Positions 1 through 11,174 are shown, counted from the first letter of the stretch. The stretch: 64,000 nt of DNA from Pectobacterium actinidiae (GCF_000803315.1 NZ_JRMH01000001.1:2170001-2234000), one strand, 5' to 3'. A program made the numbers and translations. Notes: a model not told the origin generated them from the sequence alone.

Positions 1-1110
<1,110 letters not shown>

Positions 1111-1530
1111 ATGACTAACGACTCTACTTCTCGTACCCCGTCTGACAATACTGAATTGACAGAGATGCAGCGCTATGTCACCCAGCAACGCGGTACGGAG
1201 CCTGCGTTTTCAGGTAAATTGTTGCATAACAAGCGAACTGGCGCTTATCACTGCCTGTGCTGCCAGGCTCCGCTGTTTTATTCCGACAGCAAATATGATT
1301 CCGGCTGTGGCTGGCCGAGCTTCGATCAGCCTGTTTCCTCAGAGGCGATTCGCTATCTGGAAGATGATTCACACAACATGCGCCGCATTGAGATCCGCTG
1401 CGGGCAGTGTGATGCGCATCTGGGGCATGTGTTCCCTGATGGCCCGAAAACCACGGGAGAGCGCTACTGCGTGAATTCCGCTTCGTTGAGTTTTATCGAC
1501 GACGTTGATGGCGAGCGTGTTGACGGGTAA
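1111..1530 (+). CDS. msrB: Peptide-methionine (R)-S-oxide reductase
   Basis: Repairs oxidised methionine by reducing the R-epimer of methionine sulfoxide in proteins. The 139-residue protein has the SelR/MsrB domain over nearly its whole length. Zinc cysteines are C48/C51 (CLCC) and C97/C100 (CGQC), and the catalytic cysteine is C120 in RYCVNSASL, so it is the cysteine form and not the selenocysteine form. It is divergent from gapA, as in E. coli (yeaA). Confidence 0.96.
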   Translation: MTNDSTSRTPSDNTELTEMQRYVTQQRGTEPAFSGKLLHNKRTGAYHCLCCQAPLFYSDSKYDSGCGWPSFDQPVSSEAIRYLEDDSHNMRRIEIRCGQCDAHLGHVFPDGPKTTGERYCVNSASLSFIDDVDGERVDG

Positions 1531-1662
1531 TGTGTCTGCGAGAGGAGTGGCAGTCGCAGGCTGATAACGTTTTAGCTTTAAACGATTCAGCTGCAATGAA
1601 ACGCTACACAAACTGGAATCCAGTCATAATAAATCTGACCTTTCTCGGAGCAGAAACCGGAT

Positions 1663-1941
1663 ATGGAACTCAATGATCTGATCGACGTCATGACGCCAGA
1701 AATTTATCAACGGTTAGTCACGGCGGTGGAGCTAGGCAAATGGCCAGACGGTGTCGCGTTGACGGCTGAACAGAAAGAAAACTGCCTGCAAATGGTGATG
1801 ATGTGGCAGGCTCGCCATAACGAACAGGCTGAGCACATGACGATTGGCACTAATGGCGAAATTGTGATGAAGAGCAAGCAAGAGCTGAAGCGCGAGTTTA
1901 ACATCGCTGACGCCATTGTTACGTTAAAACCCAACGCGTAA
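1663..1941 (+). CDS. yeaC: YeaC family protein (DUF1315)
   Basis: A 92-residue cytoplasmic protein of unknown function. It begins MELNDLIDVMTPEIYQRL and matches the DUF1315/YeaC family in length and in its position downstream of msrB, as in E. coli. It is acidic and helical, with no signal peptide or membrane segment. A good ribosome binding site (CGGAGCAG) precedes the ATG. It may be co-transcribed with msrB, 132 bp upstream. Function cannot be inferred. Confidence 0.9.
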   Translation: MELNDLIDVMTPEIYQRLVTAVELGKWPDGVALTAEQKENCLQMVMMWQARHNEQAEHMTIGTNGEIVMKSKQELKREFNIADAIVTLKPNA

Positions 1942-1951
1942 CGTGTGAGCA

Positions 1952-1975
1952 GGCAGCCGCAACGGCTGCCGCTGT
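1952..1975 (+). terminator. Terminator hairpin after yeaC
   Basis: GGCAGCC and GGCTGCC form a perfect 7-bp stem around a 5-base loop, followed by GCTGTTTT. It lies between the convergent ends of yeaC and pncA. Confidence 0.7.
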
Positions 1976-1977
1976 TT

Positions 1978-2640
1978 TCAGTTGTCAGTAACGCTAGGGG
2001 CAGAAGACAGCGTAGTAAGAAACTGCGTCATATCCGTCAGTATCGCACCACGCTGCGCCATTTCCCGTAATGCAGATTCGCTGTCATCAGGCGAAAGATT
2101 AACGCCACGACAGCCGTCCACCAGAACGTCGGTGTGATAGCCGAGCGCAATCGCATCCAATACGCTGAACTTGACGCAATAATCTGTCGCCAGCCCCAGA
2201 ATCGTCAAATGGGTGATGTGATTAGCGTGCAGCCACTCATCCAATTCGGTTTTAACCCGATGACCATTATCGAAAAAAGCGCTATAGCTATCGATCTCCG
2301 GCTGCGTCCCTTTTTGTACGATCCACTGAATGGCTGACTGATTCAGCGCTGGATGAAAATCAGCCCCGGCGGTTCCCTGCACACAGTGAACCGGCCACCA
2401 AATTTGCGGCCATCCGTTTAATTCACCGAGTTCTCCGACTGTGGTATTCGCATTAACAGCAAAGCTGCCGTGATTAGCTGGATGCCAATCCTGACTGGCA
2501 ATCACTGTTACGCCAGCAGCCACGCAAGCCTCGATAGCATGATTGGCAACGTCAATGACGCGGTCACCTTCATTAACAGCCAATGCGCCGCCAGGACAAA
2601 AATCATTTTGCAAATCAACTAATAGCAATGCTCTTTTCAT
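1978..2640 (-). CDS. pncA: Nicotinamidase / pyrazinamidase
   Basis: Hydrolyses nicotinamide to nicotinate in NAD salvage. The 220-residue isochorismatase-fold protein carries the family triad D9, K110 and C155 (in TDYCV), and the metal-binding D51, H53 and H85. The second gene of a probable ansA-pncA operon, it starts 19 bp after the ansA stop. E. coli has the same gene pair. Confidence 0.95.
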   Translation of the reverse strand: MKRALLLVDLQNDFCPGGALAVNEGDRVIDVANHAIEACVAAGVTVIASQDWHPANHGSFAVNANTTVGELGELNGWPQIWWPVHCVQGTAGADFHPALNQSAIQWIVQKGTQPEIDSYSAFFDNGHRVKTELDEWLHANHITHLTILGLATDYCVKFSVLDAIALGYHTDVLVDGCRGVNLSPDDSESALREMAQRGAILTDMTQFLTTLSSAPSVTDN

Positions 2641-2659
2641 TATCTACTCCGTGATTAAC

Positions 2660-3679
2660 TCAATCTTTATCGCTCAATTCCCCATGCAGGCTCTGCTGCA
2701 TCAACTGACGAATTTCATCGGCGCTTAAGTCTTGCTGGCTCAACAAGTAATGCAGCTTGGTCAAGGCAGCTTCGACAGTCATATCAAAGCCACTGATGAC
2801 GCCAGCGTGCGCCAGCGCATTGCCCGTCGCATAACCGCCCATATTCACGCGTCCGGAAATGCACTGCGTCAGGTTGACGACCACAATGCCGCGATCGGAG
2901 GCTTCATGTAACTCGCGCAGCAGGCCAGGGCTTTGCGGCGCATTGCCAACGCCGTAGGAGCGCAGAATAAGCGCTTTTACTGGCTGACGGAGGAAATTGC
3001 TGATGACATCGGCAGAAATGCCAGGATAAATCGTAATCACCCCGATAGGCTGCGGCGTAATGTGATGCACCTTCAGCGGCGGACAGTTGCTGCATTCCAC
3101 GGTAGGAGCCAGCCGACGAATATGGATACCGGCTTCCAGCAGCGGCGGATAGTTGGGGGAGGCGAAGGCGTCAAAACCGTCTGCATGGGCTTTGGTGGTG
3201 CGGTTGCCGCGCAGCAGTTTGTTATTGAAGAAGAGGGCGACTTCATTAATCGGATGATTAGCGGCAACGTATAGCGCGTTCAACAGGTTGGTCTGGCCGT
3301 CCGAGCGCAATTCTGCTAACGGGATTTGTGACCCTGTCACGATAACCGGCTTGGCAAGATTTTCCAGCATAAACGACAGAGCAGATGCGGTGAACGCCAT
3401 TGTATCAGTGCCGTGCAGAATCACGAAACCGTCGTAATCATCGTAGTGGTGTTGAATATCGTCCGCGATGGATTGCCAATCGGCCGGCGTCATGTCAGAC
3501 GAATCGATTAGCGGGTCATATTCATGAATCGTGAACGATGGCATTTCTTCGCGGTGGAATTCTGGCATGTTTGCCAATTGCTGCTGTAAATGACCAGATA
3601 CAGGTACATAGCCATTGGCTGATCGCTGCATACCGATGGTACCGCCCGTATAGGCGACATAAATGGATTTCTTTCGCAT
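2660..3679 (-). CDS. ansA: L-asparaginase I, cytoplasmic
   Basis: Hydrolyses asparagine to aspartate and ammonia. The 339 residues match type I bacterial asparaginases. The nucleophile motif YTGGTIGM has T14, and the second catalytic threonine lies in LHGTDTMAF at about residue 90. No signal peptide is present, which separates it from the periplasmic type II enzyme AnsB. It is followed closely by pncA and preceded by the sppA terminator. Confidence 0.95.
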   Translation of the reverse strand: MRKKSIYVAYTGGTIGMQRSANGYVPVSGHLQQQLANMPEFHREEMPSFTIHEYDPLIDSSDMTPADWQSIADDIQHHYDDYDGFVILHGTDTMAFTASALSFMLENLAKPVIVTGSQIPLAELRSDGQTNLLNALYVAANHPINEVALFFNNKLLRGNRTTKAHADGFDAFASPNYPPLLEAGIHIRRLAPTVECSNCPPLKVHHITPQPIGVITIYPGISADVISNFLRQPVKALILRSYGVGNAPQSPGLLRELHEASDRGIVVVNLTQCISGRVNMGGYATGNALAHAGVISGFDMTVEAALTKLHYLLSQQDLSADEIRQLMQQSLHGELSDKD

Positions 3680-3725
3680 GGTGGTGTGAGTCAGGATTAA
3701 AAATCAAGTATAGAGGGAAAAATAG

Positions 3726-3762
3726 CCCGGTAATATCATCATAAGTAATGACTATTACCGGG
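3726..3762 (-). terminator. Probable sppA terminator
   Basis: CCCGGTAAT and ATTACCGGG form a perfect 9-bp stem around a 19-base loop. Read on the minus strand it is followed by CTATTTTT. It lies between the sppA stop and the ansA start, so it most likely ends the sppA transcript. Confidence 0.6.
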
Positions 3763-3767
3763 ACAGG

Positions 3768-3835
3768 CCCGTCGTACTTCAAGTCGTATGTGCGTTGGCT
3801 TCCTTCACACAACTCGAATTATTTAGGGCACATAT
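3768..3835 (-). repeat. Dispersed 70-bp palindromic repeat, copy 1
   Basis: Reverse-oriented copy of an element also seen at 29606, 31216 and 61155. Shared blocks are CCCTAAATAATTCGAGTTG at one end and CAGCTTGAAGTATGACGGG (here degenerate) at the other. It sits in the ansA-sppA gap just downstream of the sppA stop. Confidence 0.75.
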
Positions 3836-3852
3836 AGCGATCAATGTAAATG

Positions 3853-5703
3853 CTACCTAACTTCTCCGCAGGTGAGGCAAAATGCGTATCGGTTCTGCGG
3901 GTCGTTCAGGTTATTCATGATAGATGGCTGTGACCGCACCACTTCCGCCAACTGAGCAACCGGGGCTGGCAGCATGGACTGAACGGCAACGGGCAGCAGG
4001 GCATAAACAGAGGCGTTCACCTGATTCAGCATCGTGTCGAGCAAACCTGGCTGCTCGGCATACCAGTTCAACTGATATTGTCCCAGTTTTGCCAGCTCTG
4101 CCGCTTTCTTCACGGCGTCGTCAAAATCACCGATCTGATCGACCAGACCATTTTCTTTCGCATCGCTACCAACCCAGACGTGGCCTTGCGCGATCTGATC
4201 GATTTGCGCTGGCGTTTTCTTACGTGCTTGCGCCACGATATCGATGAAGTTCTTATAACCGCGTTCGATACTCAGTTGCATCATCTGCGAGAATTCAGGC
4301 GGCAGCGATTTCGTGATTGACAAATCGGCCAGCGGGGACGTGGCAACGCCATCCGTGTGGACGCCAAGGTTTTCCAGCGAATCTTCGAACGTGGTAATCA
4401 CGCCAAAAATACCGATAGACCCTGTCAATGTACTGGCGCTGGAGATGATTGCGTTCGCTGGCGTTGAGATCCAGTAGCCGCCCGATGCTGCCATTCCGCC
4501 CATGGATACGACGATCGGTTTACCCGCCAAACGGAGTGACATCAGTTCTGAGCGAATCAGCTCCGACGCGGTGACGCTACCGCCGGGGCTATTGACGCGC
4601 AGTACCAGTGCTTTGACTTTAGGATCGAGGCGCGCGGCACGAATTTGTGCTGCCGTGGTATCGCCGCCGACCATTCCTGGTGTTTCCGGGCCATCAATAA
4701 TTGCCCCATTAGCAAACACAACTGCGATCTGATTGTTGTTTTGCACTGGCGGTTTGATGGTGTAGTCGTAAATGCTGATGAAATTAAAGTTGTTCTTCTG
4801 ACTATTCCAGCCGAACGCTTTAACCAGCGATTGCTCGGTCATGGAACGTGATGCCACTTCATCGACCAGCTTGTTATCCAGTGCATAGCGTGCAGTGTCG
4901 CCCTGAACGGCCTGCAAGCCTGCAATGATGCTGGTTGCGCCAGGGAAGAGCTGCTGCGGGGTGATCTGGCGGTTAGCAGAAACAGTATTTAAATACTGCT
5001 GCCACAGGGCGTTGATCCACCGGCCATCGGCATCGCGTGCAGCAGGTGACATATCGTCACGCAGATACGGCTCAACGGCTGACTTATAGGTTCCCACACG
5101 GAAGATATTGGTGGTCACTTTCAGCTTGTCCAACATGGACTTGAAATAGAGATTGTTGGTCGCGAAACCGTGTAGATCAACGCTGCCTTGTGGTGTCAAT
5201 GATACCGTATTGGCAAAACTGGCCAAATAGTATTGAGACTGGTTGTAGCTGTCACCGACTGCATAAATAGGCTTGCCGCTATCGCGAAATTCGCGCAGCG
5301 CTTTACCGATGTATTGCAGAGACGGCTGGTCGGCACCGGTAAAATCGCTGAGATCCAGCACCATTCCCGTGATGTTTTCGTCACTCTTTGCCTGACGAAT
5401 ACTGTCGACGATATCGAACAGTGAGTTCTCCTGGCGACGGTTGTTCGATGCGCCGAAGAATTCGCGTCCTAATTGACGCAGTTTGTTGTTAACGGTGGGT
5501 TGATCAACGACCACGCCCGTCAGATCGACCAGCAGCGCACCTTTCGTGGCCTCTTCCGGCGTCGTTTTTATCTGTGAGTAGATCCCAACACCAACTAAAA
5601 TCAGAGCAATAAGGAAAATATTGAGAATAAATTCTCTGATAAAATTAAGCAGACGCCATGTCCACTTAAAAAATCCGCTAAAAATTCGCCACAATGTGCG
5701 CAT
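3853..5703 (-). CDS. sppA: Protease IV, signal peptide peptidase SppA (67K type)
   Basis: Inner-membrane serine protease that digests cleaved signal peptides. The 616-residue length fits the enteric long form with two S49 domains. One N-terminal membrane segment spans about residues 20-43 (FILNIFLIALILVGVGIYS). The general-base lysine is in RVGTYKSAVEP near 208, and the nucleophile serine in GMAASGGYW near 407. The start is supported by GGAGATATC before ATG. It lies upstream of ansA-pncA on the same strand, and divergent from ydjA. Confidence 0.95.
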   Translation of the reverse strand: MRTLWRIFSGFFKWTWRLLNFIREFILNIFLIALILVGVGIYSQIKTTPEEATKGALLVDLTGVVVDQPTVNNKLRQLGREFFGASNNRRQENSLFDIVDSIRQAKSDENITGMVLDLSDFTGADQPSLQYIGKALREFRDSGKPIYAVGDSYNQSQYYLASFANTVSLTPQGSVDLHGFATNNLYFKSMLDKLKVTTNIFRVGTYKSAVEPYLRDDMSPAARDADGRWINALWQQYLNTVSANRQITPQQLFPGATSIIAGLQAVQGDTARYALDNKLVDEVASRSMTEQSLVKAFGWNSQKNNFNFISIYDYTIKPPVQNNNQIAVVFANGAIIDGPETPGMVGGDTTAAQIRAARLDPKVKALVLRVNSPGGSVTASELIRSELMSLRLAGKPIVVSMGGMAASGGYWISTPANAIISSASTLTGSIGIFGVITTFEDSLENLGVHTDGVATSPLADLSITKSLPPEFSQMMQLSIERGYKNFIDIVAQARKKTPAQIDQIAQGHVWVGSDAKENGLVDQIGDFDDAVKKAAELAKLGQYQLNWYAEQPGLLDTMLNQVNASVYALLPVAVQSMLPAPVAQLAEVVRSQPSIMNNLNDPQNRYAFCLTCGEVR

Positions 5704-5987
5704 GATATCTCCATGAACGGGTAAACAGCGTGTGCCCTACGTCCTTCAACTCGCCCTCTGGCAAGTGATGAAGCACAAGGAGTGATAGTATCCTAATGAG
5801 CGGACAGTAAAAAGTCAGCATTAAATCGCCGCAGAAGCACGCCCTGTCGGGGTTATCTTGTAACAAAACTTCTACTTGTGCTAACGTGGCGCGCAACGTT
5901 GCCGTACAGTCGTTTCTACTGTAGAAGTGGCTTGCCGGAGAAGTGAATTGTACCGCAGAAATTATATTGCCAGACAGGAGATGTGCG

Positions 5988-6539
5988 ATGGATGCTCTTG
6001 AATTGCTATTGAATCGTCGTTCGGCCTCGCGCCTGACCGCGCCAGCACCGACGGGTGACGCATTGAATAACATTATCCACGCCGGTATGCGTGCGCCGGA
6101 TCATGGTGCGATGCAGCCGTGGCGCTTTTTTATGATCGAAAATGACGGTCTGGATCGTTTTAGTACGCTACTGACCCGCGCCGCGCAGCAGGAAGGGCTG
6201 GACGACGCTGGTATTGATAAAGCGCGTCAGGCGCCTTATCGCGCGCCGCTGATTATCACCATTGTTGCCCATTGTGAAGAGAACCCGAAAGTCCCGCTCT
6301 GGGAGCAAATTGTCTCCGCAGGCTGTGCGGTTCAGGCTATGCAGATGGCCGCATTGGCGCAGGGCTTTAACGGTATCTGGCGTAGCGGTGCCTGGACGCA
6401 TAATGCTTTGGTGCGCGAAGCGTTCAACTGCCGTGAGCAGGATGAAATTGTCGGTTTCCTCTATCTGGGAACACCTCAACTCAAAGCCTCGGCCACGGTC
6501 ACGCCGCTTGATACCGACGCGTTTGTTCACTACTTCTGA
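5988..6539 (+). CDS. ydjA: NAD(P)H nitroreductase, YdjA family
   Basis: A 183-residue FMN-dependent oxidoreductase of the minimal nitroreductase fold. It begins [19 protein letters not shown], the FMN-phosphate-binding RRS region. The ATG at 5988 is preceded by CAGGAG; an in-frame upstream start would lie before this ribosome site and is not preferred. Its physiological substrate is unknown in any organism I can recall. In E. coli selD lies between ydjA and topB; here there are only 96 bp and no selD. Confidence 0.93.
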   Translation: MDALELLLNRRSASRLTAPAPTGDALNNIIHAGMRAPDHGAMQPWRFFMIENDGLDRFSTLLTRAAQQEGLDDAGIDKARQAPYRAPLIITIVAHCEENPKVPLWEQIVSAGCAVQAMQMAALAQGFNGIWRSGAWTHNALVREAFNCREQDEIVGFLYLGTPQLKASATVTPLDTDAFVHYF

Positions 6540-6587
6540 TCGTCATCTTTTGAATAATATCGATTTCCGCCTTGTTTCACAGCGTAC

Positions 6588-6610
6588 TTTCCCGCGAGTT
6601 ACGCGGGAAA
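6588..6610. terminator. Perfect hairpin between ydjA and topB
   Basis: TTTCCCGCG and CGCGGGAAA pair over 9 bp with a 5-base loop. No clear T-run follows on either strand, so it may be a weak terminator or an RNA-stabilising structure rather than a full terminator. Confidence 0.5.
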
Positions 6611-6635
6611 TGTCCAGTCTGCTTAATGGTGAATA

Positions 6636-8561
6636 ATGCGACTTTTTATTGCCGAAAAGCCCAGCCTTGCGCGGGCGATTGCAGACGTATTACCCAAACC
6701 GCATCGACGCGGCGATGGCTTTATTGCCTGCGGCCAGAATGATGTTGTGACGTGGTGTGTGGGGCACCTGCTGGAGCAGGCGCAGCCGGATGTTTATGAT
6801 GCGCGCTATGCTCGCTGGTCGCTCACCGATCTACCTATCATTCCCCAAAAATGGCTGTTGCAACCGCGCCCCTCGGTCAGTAAGCAGCTTAACACCATAA
6901 AAAAGCTCCTGAATGATGCCAGTGAAGTGATTCATGCGGGAGACCCCGATCGTGAAGGACAACTGCTGGTGGATGAGGTGCTGGAATACCTTTCATTACC
7001 GGAAGAGAAACGTCAGCAGGTACGTCGTTGTCTGATTAACGATCTCAACCCGCAGGCAGTAGAGCGTGCCGTTTCTCGTTTGCGTGAGAACAGAGAGTTC
7101 ATCCCCCTGTGTGTGTCGGCGCTGGCGCGTTCCCGAGCGGACTGGCTCTACGGCATTAACATGACCCGCGCCTATACGATATTAGGCCGCAATGCTGGCT
7201 ATGACGGCGTGCTGTCGGTTGGCCGCGTGCAAACGCCGGTGCTGGGGCTGGTGGTGCGGCGAGATGAAGAGATAGAAAACTTCGTTTCCAAAGATTATTT
7301 TGAAGTGAAAGCGCATATCGTGACGCCTGCCGATGAGCGTTTTGTCGCGCTATGGCAGCCCAGCGAATCCTGCGAGCCTTATCAGGATGAGGAAGGACGC
7401 TTATTGCATCGTTCGCTGGCGGAACATGTCGTTAAACGTATCGAAGGCCAGCCTGCGTTCGTCACCAGCTATAATGATAAACGGGAATCAGAAACCGCAC
7501 CGTTGCCTTATTCGCTGTCGACGTTACAGATCGAAGCCGCGAAGCGTTTTGGGCTTAGTGCGCAGCAGGTGTTGGACGTGTGCCAGAAGCTCTATGAAAC
7601 CCATAAGCTGATTACGTACCCGCGTTCTGACTGTCGCTATCTGCCAGAAGAGCATTTTGCCGGGCGTCATGCCGTCATAAACGCGATATCCGTACACCAA
7701 CCCGACCTGTTGCCACAGCCAGTTATGGATGTGGATCGGCGTAACCGCTGCTGGGACGATGGTAAGGTCGATGCTCACCACGCGATTATTCCTACTGCCC
7801 GTACCGCAAGCGCGTCGCTGACGGAGAATGAGCGCAAGGTATATGGTTTAGTCGCGCGGCAGTACATCATGCAGTTCTGCCCGGACGCCGTGTTTCGCAA
7901 GTGTGTTATTGAACTGGACATTGCGGGCGGTAAATTTATTGCCAAAGCGAGGTTCCTGGCCGAAGCCGGATGGCGTACGTTGTTAGGCGGCAAAGAGCGA
8001 GACGAGGAAAACGAAGGCATGCCATTGCCTGTGGTGGCAAAAGGCGATGAGTTACTGTGTGAACGCGGTGAAGTCGTTGAGCGCCAAACACAGCCGCCGC
8101 GGCCGTTTACCGATGCCACGTTGTTATCGGCGATGACAGGCATCGCGCGTTTTGTGCAGGATAAGGAACTGAAGAAAATCCTGCGAGCAACCGATGGGTT
8201 AGGAACCGAGGCGACGCGTGCGGGTATTATCGAGTTATTGTTTAAACGGACATTTTTGTTTAAGAAATCCCGCTATATTCACGCGAGTGAAGCGGGGCGG
8301 GCGTTGATCCACTCACTGCCTGCGAGCGCGGCGCACCCTGACATGACCGCACATTGGGAAGCCACGTTGACGCAAATCAGCGAAAAAAAATGCCGCTATC
8401 AGGATTTTATGCAACCGCTGACGAACTCTTTGCAGGAGCTGATTCAGCAAGCAAAACAGAACGGTGCGGTGAGAGCGTTCAAAGGGCTTTCTGCACCGCC
8501 GTCAGGTGCTTCAAAACGGCGTAAGCCTCAGACTAAAAAAGCGAAGGAGCAGGAGCAATGA
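6636..8561 (+). CDS. topB: DNA topoisomerase III
   Basis: Type IA topoisomerase that decatenates and relaxes DNA. The 641 residues include the Toprim domain at the N-terminus ([19 protein letters not shown], and DPDREGQ near 105). The active-site tyrosine lies in [16 protein letters not shown] near residue 328. The tail is basic ([11 protein letters not shown]) with no zinc ribbons, as usual for TopB. The stop overlaps the start of the next gene by 4 bp, so the two are translated from one message. Confidence 0.96.
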   Translation: MRLFIAEKPSLARAIADVLPKPHRRGDGFIACGQNDVVTWCVGHLLEQAQPDVYDARYARWSLTDLPIIPQKWLLQPRPSVSKQLNTIKKLLNDASEVIHAGDPDREGQLLVDEVLEYLSLPEEKRQQVRRCLINDLNPQAVERAVSRLRENREFIPLCVSALARSRADWLYGINMTRAYTILGRNAGYDGVLSVGRVQTPVLGLVVRRDEEIENFVSKDYFEVKAHIVTPADERFVALWQPSESCEPYQDEEGRLLHRSLAEHVVKRIEGQPAFVTSYNDKRESETAPLPYSLSTLQIEAAKRFGLSAQQVLDVCQKLYETHKLITYPRSDCRYLPEEHFAGRHAVINAISVHQPDLLPQPVMDVDRRNRCWDDGKVDAHHAIIPTARTASASLTENERKVYGLVARQYIMQFCPDAVFRKCVIELDIAGGKFIAKARFLAEAGWRTLLGGKERDEENEGMPLPVVAKGDELLCERGEVVERQTQPPRPFTDATLLSAMTGIARFVQDKELKKILRATDGLGTEATRAGIIELLFKRTFLFKKSRYIHASEAGRALIHSLPASAAHPDMTAHWEATLTQISEKKCRYQDFMQPLTNSLQELIQQAKQNGAVRAFKGLSAPPSGASKRRKPQTKKAKEQEQ

Positions 8562-8845
8562 AATCGTTAATGTCTTTGTGTGTCGCCAGTGTGATGCTGG
8601 TACTGCCTGCGTTGGCGCAGGCTAATCGTGGCGGAACCGATATTGTTGTTCCCGTTCCACCGGAAGTGTGGGGCGCTGGGACGGCGGTACGTGAACAAAA
8701 TAACAACTGCCTGCGCTGCTGCGTGTATGAAAACCGGAACTATTCCGAAGGCGCGGTGGTAAAGGTTGAAGGTGTGATTCTGCAATGCGTGCGGGATAAA
8801 CAAACGCTGGGAACCAACAACCTGATATGGCAGTTGGTTAAGTAA
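8558..8845 (+). CDS. ynjH: YnjH-like exported protein (DUF1496)
   Basis: A 95-residue protein with a typical signal peptide ([22 protein letters not shown]), hence probably periplasmic. The mature part has the [17 protein letters not shown] cysteine-rich motif of DUF1496 and a further cysteine in VILQCV. Function is unknown. It overlaps the topB stop and is followed by a terminator. Confidence 0.88.
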   Translation: MKSLMSLCVASVMLVLPALAQANRGGTDIVVPVPPEVWGAGTAVREQNNNCLRCCVYENRNYSEGAVVKVEGVILQCVRDKQTLGTNNLIWQLVK

Positions 8846-8889
8846 TAACGGCGGGTTAAGTACGACGCTTAATGCTTCTGCGAATTTTA

Positions 8890-8930
8890 ATCACCGCTGT
8901 GGCTTGGATGCCCAGCGGTGATGCTATTTT
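8890..8930 (+). terminator. Terminator after ynjH
   Basis: ATCACCGCTG and CAGCGGTGAT form a perfect 10-bp stem with a 13-base loop, followed by GCTATTTT. It lies between the convergent ynjH and xthA genes. Confidence 0.8.
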
Positions 8931-8960
8931 CATCGCGTATTATCTCTGCAACAACAGTTT

Positions 8961-9767
8961 CTACAACGAAAACTGTGCCCAAATCGGTGCATGGTCGGAC
9001 GGTTTTTCCATTCCCCGAATATCGTAATCAATGCCGGTGGCGACGCAGCGCTCGGCCAGGAACGTACTGGCAAGAATCAGGTCAATACGCAGGCCACGGT
9101 TGTCATCGAACCCGGCAGAACGGTAGTCAAACCACGAGAAGCGATCGTTGCTTTCTGGGTTTGCCGCCCGGAAGGTGTCGATAAGTCCCCAGCCTTGCAA
9201 ACGCGCCATCCATTCACGCTCTTCCGGCAGGAAAGAACATTTACCCGTGCGTAGCCAACGTTTACGGTTCTCTTCGCCGATCCCGATATCCAGATCGGTA
9301 GGGCTGATATTGACATCGCCCATCACAATCAGCGGTTGTGTCGCGCTGTGATGTTGTTCCAGATAGGTTTGCAGATCCTGATAGAAGCGCGTTTTGGCGG
9401 GGAATTTCACCGGATGGTCGCGGCTTTCTCCCTGGGGGAAATAGCCGTTAACGACCGTCAACGTGCCATGTTCGGTAGCGAAGTCCGCCATGATGATCCG
9501 GCGTTGCGCATCGTCTTCATCCGTTGGGAAACCGCGACGAACCGCAATGGGCTGCGTTTTACACAGCAGCGCGACGCCGTAGTGACCTTTTTGCCCGTGA
9601 TAATAAACGTGGTAGCCGTACTGGCTGACATCCTCTAACGGAAACATGTCATCGTGGACTTTCGTTTCCTGCAACCCGATCACATCCGGCTGGTGTTGTT
9701 CGATAATGGCGGCCAACTGATGAGGGCGCGCCCGCAGGCCATTGATATTAAAAGATACAACTTTCAT
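8961..9767 (-). CDS. xthA: Exodeoxyribonuclease III
   Basis: Major AP endonuclease and 3'-5' exonuclease of base-excision repair. The 268 residues contain the EEP-fold catalytic motifs LQETKVHDD (E34), [11 protein letters not shown] (D151, N153) and KPSDHAPIW (H259). I placed the start at the ATG giving [15 protein letters not shown], as in the family; an in-frame ATG four codons upstream (9779) is possible and neither has a strong ribosome site. Confidence 0.95.
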   Translation of the reverse strand: MKVVSFNINGLRARPHQLAAIIEQHQPDVIGLQETKVHDDMFPLEDVSQYGYHVYYHGQKGHYGVALLCKTQPIAVRRGFPTDEDDAQRRIIMADFATEHGTLTVVNGYFPQGESRDHPVKFPAKTRFYQDLQTYLEQHHSATQPLIVMGDVNISPTDLDIGIGEENRKRWLRTGKCSFLPEEREWMARLQGWGLIDTFRAANPESNDRFSWFDYRSAGFDDNRGLRIDLILASTFLAERCVATGIDYDIRGMEKPSDHAPIWAQFSL

Positions 9768-9954
9768 GTTCGCTGCCATTCGCTAAAAAATGTGACCAGA
9801 TGGTAGCAGAAAACGAGGGATGCCGTCACGGTGAGGCTATGCTTTCGAACGGCGTTAATGGATTAGTACTGCGTTCTCAGAGACGGTTGGCGCAGATGAG
9901 AATCATTAAAAATAAGATTCACTTATATTCGGTTGAACGCAAGGCTTGTCGACC

Positions 9955-10170
9955 GTATACTCCGCTCCTCGCAGGAGAGAGGGCGCATACCCGACATTAT
10001 TAGGGTATATGTGACGCTCCGCCGAAGGCGCAAACTCCCATAATCGCTCAGGCTACCCTAACTGCGAATTCCATTGAAGCCAACTGGAGAGAGGTTGTAA
10101 CACAACCCACCGAAGGGGCAAGCAGCGCTGCTGCGTAAACTCTCAGGTAAAGCGGACAGAGGGAGTGGCA
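9955..10170 (+). promoter_or_regulatory. Tandem glycine riboswitch
   Basis: Two consecutive glycine aptamers can be recognised. The first (about 9955-10060) has GCAGGAGAGAG, CCGCCGAAGGCGCAAACTC and CGCTCAGGC. The second (about 10087-10170) has CTGGAGAGAGG, CACCGAAGGGGCAAGC, AAACTCTCAGGTAAAGCGGA and CAGAGGG. The order and spacing are those of the cooperative two-aptamer class that binds glycine. Only about 20 nt separate its end from the GTG of the following gene, and the Shine-Dalgarno (AGGA near 10179) is in that gap, which suggests control of translation. The boundary of aptamer 1 is approximate. Confidence 0.92.
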
Positions 10171-10190
10171 CATTTCACAGGATAACTTGT

Positions 10191-10817
10191 GTGCTGACTT
10201 ACATCTATCTGATCGCGATTACGGCAGAGGGGATGTCCGGGGCGCTGGCTGCCGGACGTCGTAATATGGATATTTTTGGCGTAGGCATGATTGCCTTCAT
10301 CACTGCGCTTGGCGGTGGCACCGTTCGCGATATTCTCCTGGGTAATTATCCCATCGGCTGGACGCAGCATCCCGGCTATATCTATCTCACCATTGGTGCG
10401 GGTCTTTTCACGATAATCATTGCGCGCTTCATGCACCATTTGCACCGACTCTTTCTGGTGCTGGATGCGATGGGGCTGATTGCCTTTACAGTTATTGGTT
10501 GCAACGTCGCACTGCAACTGAATTATTCAACGACGGTGGTGGTTATGGCGGGTATTGTCACTGGGATTTTCGGTGGAATCTTGCGTGATATTTTCTGTAA
10601 CCGTACGCCGATGGTGCTGAAAAAAGAGCTGTACGCCAGCGTCTCGCTTTTAGTCGCACTTCTCTATCTTGGGTTAAAGTCGCTTAACGTTAATCACGAT
10701 ATTAACCTGATGACGTCATTCAGCATCGGTTTGGCCGTGCGTCTGGCGGCCATTCGCTGGTCGTGGCAGCTTCCGGTGTTCTCTTATGTCCCTGGACGCT
10801 GGAAAGGGAAGGCGTAA
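10191..10817 (+). CDS. TRIC/YicG-family membrane protein, glycine-riboswitch controlled
   Basis: A 208-residue inner-membrane protein of the UPF0126/TRIC family: two homologous three-helix units, each with a glycine-rich GGGTVRDILLG or GGILRDIFCNRTP loop (residues about 44-55 and 123-135). Family members have been described as trimeric cation channels, and E. coli YicG as a glycine transporter. The GTG start follows ACAGGATAAC. The upstream tandem glycine riboswitch argues for glycine movement as its role; that part is inference. It is related to E. coli YadS and YicG, and I do not assign one symbol. Confidence 0.9.
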   Translation: MLTYIYLIAITAEGMSGALAAGRRNMDIFGVGMIAFITALGGGTVRDILLGNYPIGWTQHPGYIYLTIGAGLFTIIIARFMHHLHRLFLVLDAMGLIAFTVIGCNVALQLNYSTTVVVMAGIVTGIFGGILRDIFCNRTPMVLKKELYASVSLLVALLYLGLKSLNVNHDINLMTSFSIGLAVRLAAIRWSWQLPVFSYVPGRWKGKA

Positions 10818-10881
10818 GGCATTTTTCCCCATTCCATTCTATTGCGCTGATTATTGGTGCGAGTGGCCGTGGGGAAATAAC

Positions 10882-11019
10882 GCTGCGCATTGCTCAAAAC
10901 CGTGCCGGTTTTGTCGAACCCTGGTCGAAGGCTCTCACCTTCCCCAAATGGGAATCTGATGCTTTGATGTTGGGATTTAATTCAGAAGTGCTGCTTTGAA
11001 ATGGTGGTGGGGGAAGGAT
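10882..11019 (-). repeat. tRNA-Tyr-linked repeat unit, distal copy
   Basis: A 138-bp block differing at 6 positions from the block at 11055-11192; the period is 173 bp. Its tRNA-proximal end is an exact copy of the last 18 bp of the tRNA-Tyr gene (11002-11019, the CCA end and 3' acceptor stem). Each unit contains a hairpin CAAAACCG/CGGTTTTG (10895-10913 here). The design matches the E. coli tyrT distal repeats that yield rtT RNA. Confidence 0.85.
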
Positions 11020-11054
11020 AACTCGTCGCTTCGCTCCTCGCCCTGCGGGTCAAT

Positions 11055-11174
11055 GCTGCGCATTGCTCAAAACCGTACCGGTTTTGTCGAACCTTGGTCG
11101 AAGGTTCTCACCTTCCCCTAGTGGGAATCTGATGCTTTGATGTTGGGATTTAATTCAGAAGTACTGCTTTGAAA

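Noticed and set aside
5728..5775. Possible fifth copy of the 70-bp dispersed repeat upstream of sppA
   Set aside because: Only GCCCTACGTCCTTCAACTCG resembles one end; too degenerate to call.
9800..10003. A 67-residue plus-strand frame
   Set aside because: It runs into the first glycine aptamer, has no homologue that I recognise and no ribosome site.
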